A DNA stretch of 64,000 nucleotides from positions 6,201,001 through 6,265,000 of the forward strand of contig NZ_CP134771.1 of assembly GCF_031880315.1 (NCBI RefSeq), in the 5' to 3' direction. Every line of letters starts with the position of its first letter. Positions within the stretch are counted from its first letter, which is position 1. Origin of the DNA: Pseudomonas baltica (lineage in GTDB: Bacteria; Pseudomonadota; Gammaproteobacteria; Pseudomonadales; Pseudomonadaceae). The position numbers were made by a program, and so were the translations under genes. Shown piece by piece: positions 17,958-26,236 of this stretch. The notes under the pieces were generated by a model. The model saw nothing but the letters and a program-made list of their open reading frames with translations, had not been told where the DNA came from and searched no databases.

Positions 17958-20729
17958 ATGAGCGAAGCGCTGCACGACTACAACCAGAAACGCAATTTCG
18001 ACGCCACGCCCGAGCCTGCAGGCAGTGCCCGGCGCAGCAAGGGCAAGAAGGCCGGCCATGCCTTGCAGTTCTGCATCCAGAAGCATGACGCGAGCCATCT
18101 GCACTATGATTTTCGTCTGGAGCTGGACGGCACCATGAAGAGCTGGGCGGTGCCCAAGGGCCCGTCACTGGACCCGAAAGCCAAGCGCCTGGCGGTGCAT
18201 GTCGAGGATCACCCGCTAGACTACGCGACCTTCGAGGGCCACATCCCCGAGGGCCACTACGGCGCGGGCGACGTGATCGTCTGGGACCGTGGCGTGTGGA
18301 TTCCCGAGGGCGACCCGCAGCAGGCCTACGCCAAGGGCAAGCTCAAGTTCAGCCTGCAGGGCGAGAAGCTGGGGGGGCTGTGGAATCTGGTGCGTACCCA
18401 TATGCCGGGTCGCAAGCAGCAGTGGTTTCTGATCAAGCATCAGGACGAACAGGCGCGCTCGCTGGACGACTACGACGTGCTGATCGCCGAGCCCGACAGC
18501 GTGCTGAGCGACCGCACCTTGGTGCCCAAGGAGCGTGGCAAAGGCAAGCGCGCAGCCGCCAAGCCCGATGCCCACGACCCAGATAAATCGAGCGCCAAGG
18601 CCAGCAGCAATGCCACGTCCAGCACCAAGACCAGGACAGCCAAGGCACCCAAGGCGCAGTCCGTGCCCCAAGCCCCGGAGCCTGACACCGCCGCCAAACC
18701 GATCGCCACCCCGTCCGCCGCACCGCGCCGCAGCCGCAGCGGCAAACTCGAAGGCGCCCGCAAGGCACCCCTGCCGACCAGCCTCAAGCCGCAACTCGCC
18801 ACCCTGGTCGACTCGGCGCCTGTCGGCGGCGACTGGCGCTACGAGATCAAGTTCGATGGCTACCGGGTGCTGGCGCGCATCGAGGGCGACGAGGTGCGAC
18901 TGTTCACCCGTAATGGCCACGACTGGACGGCCAAGATGGCGCATCAGGCGCAGGCCTTGGCCGAGCTCGGCCTGAGTTCCGGCTGGCTCGACGGCGAAAT
19001 GGTGGTGGCCAACGAGCACGGCGTTCCGGACTTTCAGGCGCTGCAGAACGCTTTTGAAAATGAGCGCAGTGAACAGATCGTTTATTACCTGTTCGACGCC
19101 CCGTACCTCAATGGCATGGACCTCACCGAGGTGCCGGTGGAACAACGCCGTGCAGCGCTGAAAAAACTGCTCAAAACTCACGCCAGTGACACGCTGCGTT
19201 TCTCGGACGATTTTGACGAGGGTGCCGCCTCGCTACTGGACAGCGCGTGCCAGATGCAGATGGAAGGGCTGATCGGCAAACGCGTTGGCAGCGCCTATCG
19301 TTCTCGGCGCAGCCAGGACTGGATCAAGCTCAAGTGCAAACATCGCCAGGAATTCGTGGTGGTCGGCTATACCGAGCCGAAGGGCAGCCGCAGCGGTTTC
19401 GGTGCGTTGCTGCTGGGCCTGCACGATCAGGACAGCGGCGAGTTGCGCTACGCCGGCAAGGTCGGCACAGGGTTCAGCGAGGCGACGTTGCGCTCGATTC
19501 TGCAGCGTCTGGAGCCGCTCGAGCGCCGCACCCGAGCCGTCGCCAACCCGCCGACGGGTGCCGATGCCCGAGGCGTGCACTGGTTGGAGCCCAGCTTGCT
19601 GGCCGAAGTGGCCTATGCCGAGATGACCCGCGACGGGGTGGTGCGCCATTCGGTCTTCCATGGCCTGCGCGACGACAAGCCGGCGCGGGATATCACCGCT
19701 GAAACGCCCGCTGCGGAACCTGTGGCAGCGGCCTCTGCCCGCGAAGCATCTGAATCTTCAGAGCGCACACAGCGCAGTGGGCACAGCCCGCTCCCACACA
19801 AAAGCGGCAGCAGCAAAGGCAAAAGCGGCAAAGGCAAAGCCGACAGCAGCCACCTGGTGCGCATCACCCACCCTGATCGCATCATCGATGCCAGCAGCGG
19901 CACCACCAAGCAGCAGCTCGCCGAATACTACGCCAGCGTCGCCCCCTGGCTGCTCCCGCAACTCAAGGACCGGCCGGTCGCATTGGTCCGCGCGCCGGAC
20001 GGCATCTCGGGCGAACTGTTCTTCCAGAAAAACGCCGGTCAACTGGCCATCGACGAGCTGCAGCACTACGACAAGGCCGACGCCGGGCAAGCGTGCATGG
20101 TGATCAATTCCCCCAAGGCGCTGATCGGCGCGATTCAGATGGGCACCGTCGAACTGCACACCTGGAACGCCACCAGCGCTGACTTCGCCCACCCGGACCG
20201 CTTCGTCCTCGACCTCGATCCGGATCCGGCGCTGCCATGGAAGGCCATGGTCGAGGCGACGCAGCTGACGCTGACGGTTCTTGACGAGCTGGGCCTCACA
20301 TCGTTTCTCAAGACCAGCGGTGGCAAGGGTATCCATATCGTCGTGCCGCTCAAGCCCCAGGCCGACTGGGACAGCGTCAAGGATTTCAGCCACGCCATCG
20401 TCAACCATATCGCCAAGCTGGTACCTGAACGCTTCTCGGCAGTGTCAGGCCCCAAGAACCGTGTCGGCAAGATCTTCATCGACTACCTGCGCAACGGCCT
20501 GGGCGCGACCACCGCCTGTGCCTACGCCGCTCGGGCGCGCGAAGGGCTGCCGGTCTCGGTGCCGATTGAACGCGATGAAGTTGCGCAGCTCAAAGGTGCC
20601 AGCGAGTGGAACATACACAATGTGCACGAACGTTTGGCCGAGCTGCGAGACGACCCTTGGGCAGACTTCGACAAGTGTCGCCAACGCATCACGGCCACCA
20701 TGCGCAAGCGCCTGGGGCTCAAGGCGTGA
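17958..20729 (+). CDS. ligD: Multifunctional ATP-dependent DNA ligase D
   Basis: A 923-residue non-homologous end-joining enzyme with the Pseudomonas domain order. The 3'-phosphoesterase is at about residues 30-165 (HDASHLHYDFRLELDG), the ATP-dependent ligase at about 272-580 (adenylated Lys298 in EIKFDGYR), and the primase/polymerase at about 630-920 (DLDPDPALPW carries the metal-binding aspartates). It repairs double-strand breaks with Ku. No ku gene is in the window. It is longer than P. aeruginosa LigD (about 840) because of two low-complexity linkers, residues 190-270 (Lys/Ala/Ser/Pro) and 580-628. The second linker is encoded partly by a sequence that looks like an intergenic REP pair (19722-19800). 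Confidence 0.95.
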   Translation: MSEALHDYNQKRNFDATPEPAGSARRSKGKKAGHALQFCIQKHDASHLHYDFRLELDGTMKSWAVPKGPSLDPKAKRLAVHVEDHPLDYATFEGHIPEGHYGAGDVIVWDRGVWIPEGDPQQAYAKGKLKFSLQGEKLGGLWNLVRTHMPGRKQQWFLIKHQDEQARSLDDYDVLIAEPDSVLSDRTLVPKERGKGKRAAAKPDAHDPDKSSAKASSNATSSTKTRTAKAPKAQSVPQAPEPDTAAKPIATPSAAPRRSRSGKLEGARKAPLPTSLKPQLATLVDSAPVGGDWRYEIKFDGYRVLARIEGDEVRLFTRNGHDWTAKMAHQAQALAELGLSSGWLDGEMVVANEHGVPDFQALQNAFENERSEQIVYYLFDAPYLNGMDLTEVPVEQRRAALKKLLKTHASDTLRFSDDFDEGAASLLDSACQMQMEGLIGKRVGSAYRSRRSQDWIKLKCKHRQEFVVVGYTEPKGSRSGFGALLLGLHDQDSGELRYAGKVGTGFSEATLRSILQRLEPLERRTRAVANPPTGADARGVHWLEPSLLAEVAYAEMTRDGVVRHSVFHGLRDDKPARDITAETPAAEPVAAASAREASESSERTQRSGHSPLPHKSGSSKGKSGKGKADSSHLVRITHPDRIIDASSGTTKQQLAEYYASVAPWLLPQLKDRPVALVRAPDGISGELFFQKNAGQLAIDELQHYDKADAGQACMVINSPKALIGAIQMGTVELHTWNATSADFAHPDRFVLDLDPDPALPWKAMVEATQLTLTVLDELGLTSFLKTSGGKGIHIVVPLKPQADWDSVKDFSHAIVNHIAKLVPERFSAVSGPKNRVGKIFIDYLRNGLGATTACAYAARAREGLPVSVPIERDEVAQLKGASEWNIHNVHERLAELRDDPWADFDKCRQRITATMRKRLGLKA
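19722..19800 (+). repeat. REP-like pair inside the ligD coding sequence
   Basis: GGCAGCGGCCTCTGCCCGCG (from 19723) and GGCACAGCCCGCTCCCACAC (to 19799) are the two inverted halves of the same REP type seen between genes at 17738, 13510 and 57310. Here they are in frame and encode linker residues of about 589-614 between the ligase and polymerase domains. Confidence 0.65.
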
Positions 20730-20765
20730 GCGTCATCCATCTGGCCTTGATCAAAAGAGAAACCC

Positions 20766-21299
20766 GTGTCGAAGATAATCACCGAAACTGTGGCACCCCC
20801 TAACGATAGCAACGCCGCCCATATGTTCGGCTCGGCGAAGGACCGCCTGGATTTCTACCGCAAGGAAATCCATTACGAAACCGCGCTGCTGTCCAACCGC
20901 ACCAACGCCTACCTGTCGGCGCAGTCGTTCATGGTTATCGCGTTCGCGTCGTCGATGGCCAACCTCAATCCCGAGTGGGGCAAGCTTTTTACCTTGTTCG
21001 TGCCGCCCCTGCTGGCGCTGCTGGGCATCGTCAGTTCGTTGCACGCCTGGCCGGGCATCCGCGCCGCCTACGACATCATCGACCATTGGCATTTCAAGCA
21101 AAGCCAGCTGTTGAGCAGCGAGCCGATCATGGGCATGGCCTACGACGACTCGCCGCTGTTCAGCAGCCACGAGTCCACCGAAAAAGGCTACGCCAAGTCG
21201 CTGCTGTTCTCGCTGCGCACGCCTTGGCTGTTTTCGATTTTCTGGGCCGTGCTGGGAGTGTTTGCCCTCTATGTACAGTTCGGCAATCCGGGTGTCTGA
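20766..21299 (+). CDS. Small three-helix membrane protein, unknown
   Basis: A 177-residue protein. Residues 20-50 are charged and probably amphipathic (SAKDRLDFYRKEIHYETALL). Hydrophobic segments lie at about 52-68 (SFMVIAFASSMA), 76-96 (LFVPPLLALLGIVSSL) and 154-172 (TPWLFSIFWAVLGVFALYV). A hydrophilic loop of about 55 residues lies between helices 2 and 3. I do not recognise a named family; the topology resembles small membrane effectors or sensors, but no partner gene is adjacent to support that. It starts 36 bases after ligD and may be co-transcribed with it. Confidence 0.6.
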   Translation: MSKIITETVAPPNDSNAAHMFGSAKDRLDFYRKEIHYETALLSNRTNAYLSAQSFMVIAFASSMANLNPEWGKLFTLFVPPLLALLGIVSSLHAWPGIRAAYDIIDHWHFKQSQLLSSEPIMGMAYDDSPLFSSHESTEKGYAKSLLFSLRTPWLFSIFWAVLGVFALYVQFGNPGV

Positions 21300-21403
21300 A
21301 GCCGACGAAATAGATTGAACCCCGATGACGTGAGGATGCCGTAATTCAACAGGCCAGACATTGCGTAGCCGCGATGCGATTCACAAGGACAGGTGCACGA
21401 ACC

Positions 21404-22423
21404 ATGAATAGTCAGCTCCCCAAGGACGCGCTTAGCGACTTCGCCCAACGGCCGATTGCGCTCAGTGTCGATGAAAGCCTGCGCCAGGCCATGCTGCGCT
21501 GTATCGATCAACGGCTCACAGAGCTGCCGCTGCCGGGTGACGGCGACACCTTGGGGCGCTGGCAGGTGTTGGCCAAGGTGGCGGGCATCGATCTGGCGCT
21601 GCTCAAATTGTTCGAAGGTCATACCGATGCCGTTGCCATTCTCGAAGAGCTCGGCGCCAGCGACCTGCAGGCGCCAGGTATCTGGGGGGTGTGGGCCGCC
21701 GAGCCGCCTGATGCCAGAGTGCGGATTACCGAACGCAGCCCCGCCGGCGTGCGCCTGGAGGGCCGCAAGGCCTGGTGCTCGGGCGCACTGCAGGTCGATC
21801 ACGCGCTGTTGACCGCCTGGGATGAGCAGGATGAGCCACAGCTGGTAGCGGTCAAGCTCGATCAGCCGGGCGTGCGCCGTTCAGAGCAGGGCTGGCAGGC
21901 GGTGGGTATGGCCCATACCGCCAGTGTCGATGTGCATTTTGACCACGCGCCGGCCTGCCCCGTAGGCGCCAGCGGTGAATACCTCAGCCGCCCGGGCTTC
22001 TGGCAGGGCGGAGCCGGTATTGCTGCGGCCTGGTACGGTGCGGCTCAGGCGCTGGGAGAATACCTGCGCAGCAGTCGTGGACGCAGCGACCCGCACGCCG
22101 ATGCTCACCTGGGGGCCGTGGACGCGGCTTTGTACGGCGCGGCGTCGGCCTTGCGCGAATGCGCGGCGTGGATCGATGCCTATCCATTCGATAATGCGCA
22201 ACTGGCAGTGCAGCGTGTCCGCGCGCACGTGGAGGCAGCGGTCGAAACCGTGCTCCACCACGTCGGTCGCGCGCTGGGGGCGGGGCCGTATTGCCGCAAT
22301 CCGCACTTCGCCCGATTGATCGCCGACTTGCCGGTGTTCATCCGCCAAAGTCACGCCGAACGCGATCTGGCGGGTCTTGGCCGGCTGGTCGCGGCGCAGC
22401 CTGCCGGGGAGTGGTCGCTATGA
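21404..22423 (+). CDS. Acyl-CoA dehydrogenase-like protein
   Basis: A 339-residue protein with the middle and C-terminal layout of acyl-CoA dehydrogenases: GIWGVWAAEPPDARVRI, RLEGRKAWCSGALQVDHALL (corresponding to the GxKxWITNG-type segment) and a helical C-terminal half. It is shorter than typical family members (about 380) and several signature residues differ, so catalysis may be altered. It heads a four-gene operon with a PIG-L deacetylase, a NodS-like methyltransferase and a GT2 enzyme; its stop overlaps the next start (ATGA). The substrate is unknown. The context suggests modification of a sugar- or lipid-linked compound rather than fatty-acid degradation. Confidence 0.75.
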   Translation: MNSQLPKDALSDFAQRPIALSVDESLRQAMLRCIDQRLTELPLPGDGDTLGRWQVLAKVAGIDLALLKLFEGHTDAVAILEELGASDLQAPGIWGVWAAEPPDARVRITERSPAGVRLEGRKAWCSGALQVDHALLTAWDEQDEPQLVAVKLDQPGVRRSEQGWQAVGMAHTASVDVHFDHAPACPVGASGEYLSRPGFWQGGAGIAAAWYGAAQALGEYLRSSRGRSDPHADAHLGAVDAALYGAASALRECAAWIDAYPFDNAQLAVQRVRAHVEAAVETVLHHVGRALGAGPYCRNPHFARLIADLPVFIRQSHAERDLAGLGRLVAAQPAGEWSL

Positions 22424-23199
22424 GCCGTGCCAACGTACAGTCCGTCGATGCACCGTTCGGCGTGGTCGGCACACCCCTGCGGGACTGGCAGGCGAGCCGG
22501 GCGCTGCGCAGGGCTGCGGTGGTGTCCATCGACGAGCTGATTCCCCCGGGCGCGCGGCTGGTGGTAGTCGCGCCGCATCCGGACGACGAGATTCTTGCCT
22601 GTGGCGGCTTGCTGGCGGCCATGGCCGACAGAGTGGCAGACGTACATTTGATATCGGTAACGGACGGCGACGCTAGCCATCCAGGCTCCCAGCAATGGCC
22701 GGTAGCACGCCTGCGTGCCCAGCGGCGGGTCGAGAGCGAATGCGCCCTGGCGCGCCTTGGCCTGGATCTGTCACGCCTGAGCTGGCAGCGTCTGGCGTTG
22801 CCCGATGCCCGTGTCGCCGAGCATGAAGCGGCGCTGGTGCGCGCCATCAGGGGTAGCCTGCACGCCGGTGACTACGTGCTGGCGACCTGGCGCCATGACG
22901 GCCACGGTGACCACGAAGCGGTGGGCCGCGCCGCAGCTCAGGCGGCGCGTGCGCAGGGTGCGACGCTGCTGGAGGTGCCGGTCTGGGCCTGGCACTGGGC
23001 CCATCCGGAAGACCCGCGGCTGCCTTGGGGGCGAGCCCGCAAGTTGCTGCTCAACGACGATCAGCTTGAACGCAAGCGCGAAGCCATTCGCGCCCACACC
23101 AGCCAACTGCATGATGACCCCAGTACCGGCGCGCCGCCAGTTCTTGACCGCGCCACATTGGAGCGGCTGCTGCAGCCCTTTGAATTGGTCTTTACCTGA
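22420..23199 (+). CDS. PIG-L family deacetylase
   Basis: A 259-residue zinc-dependent N-deacetylase of the LmbE/PIG-L family. The zinc motif PHPDDE is at about residues 51-56 (VVVAPHPDDEILACGG), and the second metal and catalytic site is HDGHGDHEAV (around 163-172). Such enzymes remove acetyl groups from N-acetylglucosamine-containing substrates. The start ATG 22420 overlaps the preceding stop, so translation is coupled. The substrate is unknown. Placement with a methyltransferase and a glycosyltransferase points to a glycan or glycoconjugate. Confidence 0.85.
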   Translation: MSRANVQSVDAPFGVVGTPLRDWQASRALRRAAVVSIDELIPPGARLVVVAPHPDDEILACGGLLAAMADRVADVHLISVTDGDASHPGSQQWPVARLRAQRRVESECALARLGLDLSRLSWQRLALPDARVAEHEAALVRAIRGSLHAGDYVLATWRHDGHGDHEAVGRAAAQAARAQGATLLEVPVWAWHWAHPEDPRLPWGRARKLLLNDDQLERKREAIRAHTSQLHDDPSTGAPPVLDRATLERLLQPFELVFT

Positions 23200-23210
23200 G
23201 TGATGCCGAT

Positions 23211-23840
23211 ATGAGTGATGCTGCCATAAGAGATGCCACCGCAAGCGTGCCCGCCGAGTACTTCGATCAGATGTTCGCCGCCAGTGATGACCCTTGGGCC
23301 TTTCGCACCCGCTGGTATGAGCAGCGCAAGCGCGACCTGACCATGGCCGCCCTGCCGCGCCAGCGTTATGAGCGCGTGTTCGAACCGGCCTGCGCCAACG
23401 GCGAGCTTAGCGTGCTGCTGGCCGAGCGCAGCGAGTCGTTGCTGTGCATGGACCTGAGCAGTGACGCGGTGCGCCTGGCGGCGGCAAGGCTGCGTGAATA
23501 TTCCGCTGTCGAAGTGGTTCAGGGACGTTTGCCAGGCGATTGGCCCGGCGGCGAGTTCGACCTGATCGTGCTTAGCGAAGTGGCATATTACCTGTCGCCT
23601 GCCGACCTCGCGGCTCTGATCGATCGAGCGGTGGCCAGTCTCAGTCCCGGCGGTGCGCTACTCGCTTGTCACTGGTTGCACCCCATCGACGGCTGCCCGC
23701 AGGATGGCCGGCAGGTGCATGCCATGCTCGATGCGAAGCTGCCGCTGCATCGCGCGGTGCGCCATGAAGAGGCGGATTTTCTCTTGGAATTCTGGTGCGT
23801 ACAGCCTTGCGCGATCGATCTCGATGAGGAAGCGCTATGA
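23211..23840 (+). CDS. NodS-like SAM-dependent methyltransferase
   Basis: A 209-residue class I methyltransferase. The opening segment YFDQMFAASDDPWAFRTRWYEQRKRD is characteristic of the NodS/nodulation-type group, followed by the SAM-binding motif VFEPACANGELSVLL (near 58-70), CMDLSSDAV and DLIVLSEVAYYL. NodS N-methylates deacetylated chito-oligosaccharides in rhizobia. Here the preceding gene is a PIG-L deacetylase, so a deacetylate-then-methylate sequence is plausible. The start is 11 bases after the PIG-L stop, and its end overlaps the GT2 start by 4 bases. Confidence 0.85.
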   Translation: MSDAAIRDATASVPAEYFDQMFAASDDPWAFRTRWYEQRKRDLTMAALPRQRYERVFEPACANGELSVLLAERSESLLCMDLSSDAVRLAAARLREYSAVEVVQGRLPGDWPGGEFDLIVLSEVAYYLSPADLAALIDRAVASLSPGGALLACHWLHPIDGCPQDGRQVHAMLDAKLPLHRAVRHEEADFLLEFWCVQPCAIDLDEEAL

Positions 23841-24499
23841 TCGGCGTTATCGTCCCCGCCCATAACGAGCAGGATCTACTGCCGTATTGCCTCGAGTCCC
23901 TGCATATCGCCGCCCGCCATCCGGGCCTCGGCGGCGAAGCCGTGGAGATCCTCGTGGTGCTGGACAGCTGCGATGACCAGTCAGGCAAGGTCGCGCGCGG
24001 CTTCGATGCGCTGACCCTGTCGATCAGCGCGCGCAACGTCGGCCATGCGCGGCGGGTGGGCGCTGCGTGCATGCTGTCACGGGGTGCGCGCTGGCTGGCC
24101 TGCACCGACGCCGACAGCCAGGTGCCCGCCGACTGGCTGATGCAGCAATTGGCGTTCAAGGCCGATGTGGTCTGTGGCACGGTGCAGGTGCTGGATTGGG
24201 AGAACCACGGCGTGGATATCCAGGCGCGGTATCTGGATGGCTATCAAGCCCGTGAGGACCACCGGCACATCCATGGCGCCAATCTGGGGATCTGTGCCAA
24301 GGCTTACCGTCGCGCCGGGGGCTTCAAGCCGCTCACGGCGCACGAGGATGTCGGTTTGGTGCAGGCGTTGGAGCGCAGTGGGGCGAAGATCGTCTGGACC
24401 GCACTCAACAGCGTGAGCACCAGCGCCCGTTCCGATCCACGGGCGCGGGAGGGGTTTGGGGATTATCTGAAATCGCTGGCGGTGGCGGCGGTGGTCTGA
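23837..24499 (+). CDS. Family 2 glycosyltransferase
   Basis: A 220-residue GT-A glycosyltransferase: IGVIVPAHNEQDLLPYCLES at the N-terminus, then ARNVGHARRVGA, the metal-binding TDADSQVP, and AHEDVGLVQAL near the C-terminus. No transmembrane helices are evident except possibly at the end. It is short for the family but complete in motifs. It is the last gene of the four-gene operon. It probably transfers the sugar later modified by the deacetylase and methyltransferase, or extends a modified acceptor; both are inference. Confidence 0.85.
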   Translation: MIGVIVPAHNEQDLLPYCLESLHIAARHPGLGGEAVEILVVLDSCDDQSGKVARGFDALTLSISARNVGHARRVGAACMLSRGARWLACTDADSQVPADWLMQQLAFKADVVCGTVQVLDWENHGVDIQARYLDGYQAREDHRHIHGANLGICAKAYRRAGGFKPLTAHEDVGLVQALERSGAKIVWTALNSVSTSARSDPRAREGFGDYLKSLAVAAVV

Positions 24500-24571
24500 A
24501 TCCGGTGAAGGGCATGCGGCCTCTTGGCGGCAAGCCCTGCTCAACAGCTACGACTCAACATCGTCTGACAC

Positions 24572-24610
24572 CGTGGGAGCAACGCTTACCCGCGAAGGCG
24601 CCCACAAAAG
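24572..24610. repeat. REP-like element
   Basis: CGTGGGAGCAACGCTTACCC (from about 24571) runs into GCGAAGGCGCCCACA, a degenerate REP copy downstream of the GT2 gene. Confidence 0.5.
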
Positions 24611-24628
24611 CGCCACCGCACCCGCGCA

Positions 24629-24889
24629 TCAAACATCAATCTGCAGTTCCAGATCCCCATTATCCAACCGCCGCGCATGGGCAAGGCTGCCGCTCAAGCG
24701 GCGTTCGGGGGAGAGGGTAATGACCAGCGAGTGGGCTTTGTGCAAGTCGTCCGGCACGGGGGCCAGCACCTGTACCTGAAAGGCGCCCGGAGTGATGGGC
24801 GTGATGATGACGTCACAGTCGACGCTTTTGGGGATAGGCCCGAACAGCGTGCCATGTGCGTAGTCGAGGCGGGCAGGGGTAGCGGTCAT
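24629..24889 (-). CDS. Small conserved-looking protein, unknown
   Basis: An 86-residue soluble protein beginning MTATPARLDYAHGTLFGPIP and ending LDNGDLELQIDV. It has no signal peptide or membrane segment and no domain I can name. Alternating hydrophobic residues in the middle (CDVIITPITPGAFQVQVLAP) suggest a mostly beta fold. It is convergent with the GT2 operon and its stop lies about 130 bases from it. The call rests on reading-frame quality and codon use; no function is assigned. Confidence 0.55.
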   Translation of the reverse strand: MTATPARLDYAHGTLFGPIPKSVDCDVIITPITPGAFQVQVLAPVPDDLHKAHSLVITLSPERRLSGSLAHARRLDNGDLELQIDV

Positions 24890-24961
24890 GGCGCGGTCCT
24901 CGCGAAATCACAGCGTTATCACTGTGAGACCGCGAGCGGCGCAGGAGTTTCAATCCAATCC

Positions 24962-25060
24962 TGTGGCGAGGGAGCTTGCTCCCGATGGATCAGTCAGCGC
25001 ACCGATGCGCTGACTGATATATCTGATCGTGGGCAAAGCCCCTCGCTGCATTGGCCTTAT
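24962..25060. repeat. REP-type element with a perfect 13-bp cruciform
   Basis: TGTGGCGAGGGAGCTTGCTC (from 24962), the common fluorescens-group REP form, and GGGCAAAGCCCCTCGC flank a perfect inverted repeat. ATCAGTCAGCGCA (24989-25001) and TGCGCTGACTGAT (25006-25018) have a 4-base loop. The element lies downstream of the aldo-keto reductase and may serve as its terminator. Confidence 0.7.
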
Positions 25061-25084
25061 TGCACTCGGTTCGACAGACAGGCC

Positions 25085-26122
25085 TTATGGCGCAGGGTTC
25101 GGTTGTTCGACGTGGATCGCTTCCAACCCGGCCAGCACTTCTGGCGACAACACCAGATCGATGCTCTTCAGGTTGCTTTCCAACTGCTCCAGCGTCGTAG
25201 CACCAATGATGTTGCTGGTCACGAATGGCTGCTCGGTGACGAACGCCAAGGCCATCTGGGCCGGGTCCAGCCCATGTTCGCGGGCCAGCGCCACATAGGC
25301 TGCGGCGGCGCGGTCGGTCTGCGGGTTGTTGTAACGCTGGAAGCGATCGAACAAGGTCAAGCGGCCCTTGGCTGGACGCGCACCATTGAGGTATTTGCCC
25401 GCCAGCACACCGAAGGCCAGCGGCGAATACGCCAACAGGCCGATCTGCTCGCGAATGGCGATTTCAGCCAGGCCCACTTCGAAGCTGCGGTTGACCAGGT
25501 TGTAGGGGTTCTGGATCGATACAGGCCGCGGCCAGCCACGGGTTTCGGCCAGGTGCAGGAAGCGCTGAGTGCCCCATGGGGTGTCGTTGGACAGGCCGAT
25601 ATGGCGGATCTTGCCGGCCTTGACCTGCTCGTCGAGCACCTCGAGCGTCTCCTCGATGGCGGTGAACTCGTCTTCCAGATGATGCTGGTAGTTGAGTTGC
25701 CCGAAGAAGTTGGTCTTGCGATCAGGCCAATGCAACTGGTACAGGTCCAGGTAATCGGTGTTCAGGCGCTTGAGGCTGGCATCCAGCGCGGCGGGGATGT
25801 TCTTGCGGTCGAGCCGTGGATTGCCGTCGCGGATGTGGGCCATACGGCCGGGGCCGGCGACCTTGCTGGCGAGGATCCAGTCGGCACGGTCGCCATGCTG
25901 CTTGAAGTATTCACCGATATAGCGCTCGGTGGTCGCGTAGGTCTCGCCGTTGGGCGGTACCGGATACATCTCGGCGGTGTCCATGAAGTTGACACCGGCG
26001 GCCTTGGCCAGACGGATCTGTTCGAAGGCTTCGGCCTGGGTGTTCTGCTCACCCCAGGTCATGGTACCGAGGGCGATGGCGCTGACGTTGATATCCGTCT
26101 TGCCAAGGGGACGAAACTGCAT
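25085..26122 (-). CDS. tas: NADP(H)-dependent aldo-keto reductase, Tas-like
   Basis: A 345-residue TIM-barrel aldo-keto reductase closely matching E. coli Tas in length and motifs. Visible are LGTMTWGEQN, FMDTAEMYPVPP (catalytic Asp and Tyr), LASKVAGP (catalytic Lys), LDLYQLHWP, SIQNPYNLVNRSFEVGLAE and the C-terminal ATTLEQLESN cofactor loop. It reduces carbonyl compounds in the cytoplasm; the natural substrate is not known. ATG 26122 is the family start; the upstream in-frame stretch to 26227 is not homologous. It is monocistronic. Confidence 0.92.
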   Translation of the reverse strand: MQFRPLGKTDINVSAIALGTMTWGEQNTQAEAFEQIRLAKAAGVNFMDTAEMYPVPPNGETYATTERYIGEYFKQHGDRADWILASKVAGPGRMAHIRDGNPRLDRKNIPAALDASLKRLNTDYLDLYQLHWPDRKTNFFGQLNYQHHLEDEFTAIEETLEVLDEQVKAGKIRHIGLSNDTPWGTQRFLHLAETRGWPRPVSIQNPYNLVNRSFEVGLAEIAIREQIGLLAYSPLAFGVLAGKYLNGARPAKGRLTLFDRFQRYNNPQTDRAAAAYVALAREHGLDPAQMALAFVTEQPFVTSNIIGATTLEQLESNLKSIDLVLSPEVLAGLEAIHVEQPNPAP

Positions 26123-26236
26123 GACTGGCTTCCTTATGGATAGGCGTTTTTCAGCCCCAAACCATAGTGGAATGGGGCATTCAACGCCAGTGAAAACCAG
26201 TCTACGCGCCGGTGGGCGTCCTGCCACTTTGGCATA

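Noticed and set aside
20766..21299. Cyclic-nucleotide defence effector
   Set aside because: No cyclase or other signalling partner is adjacent and I could not identify an effector domain, so it is left as an unknown membrane protein.
24677..26143. 488-codon plus-strand frame opposite the aldo-keto reductase
   Set aside because: Antisense of a clear Tas-like gene; no domain or ribosome-binding site.
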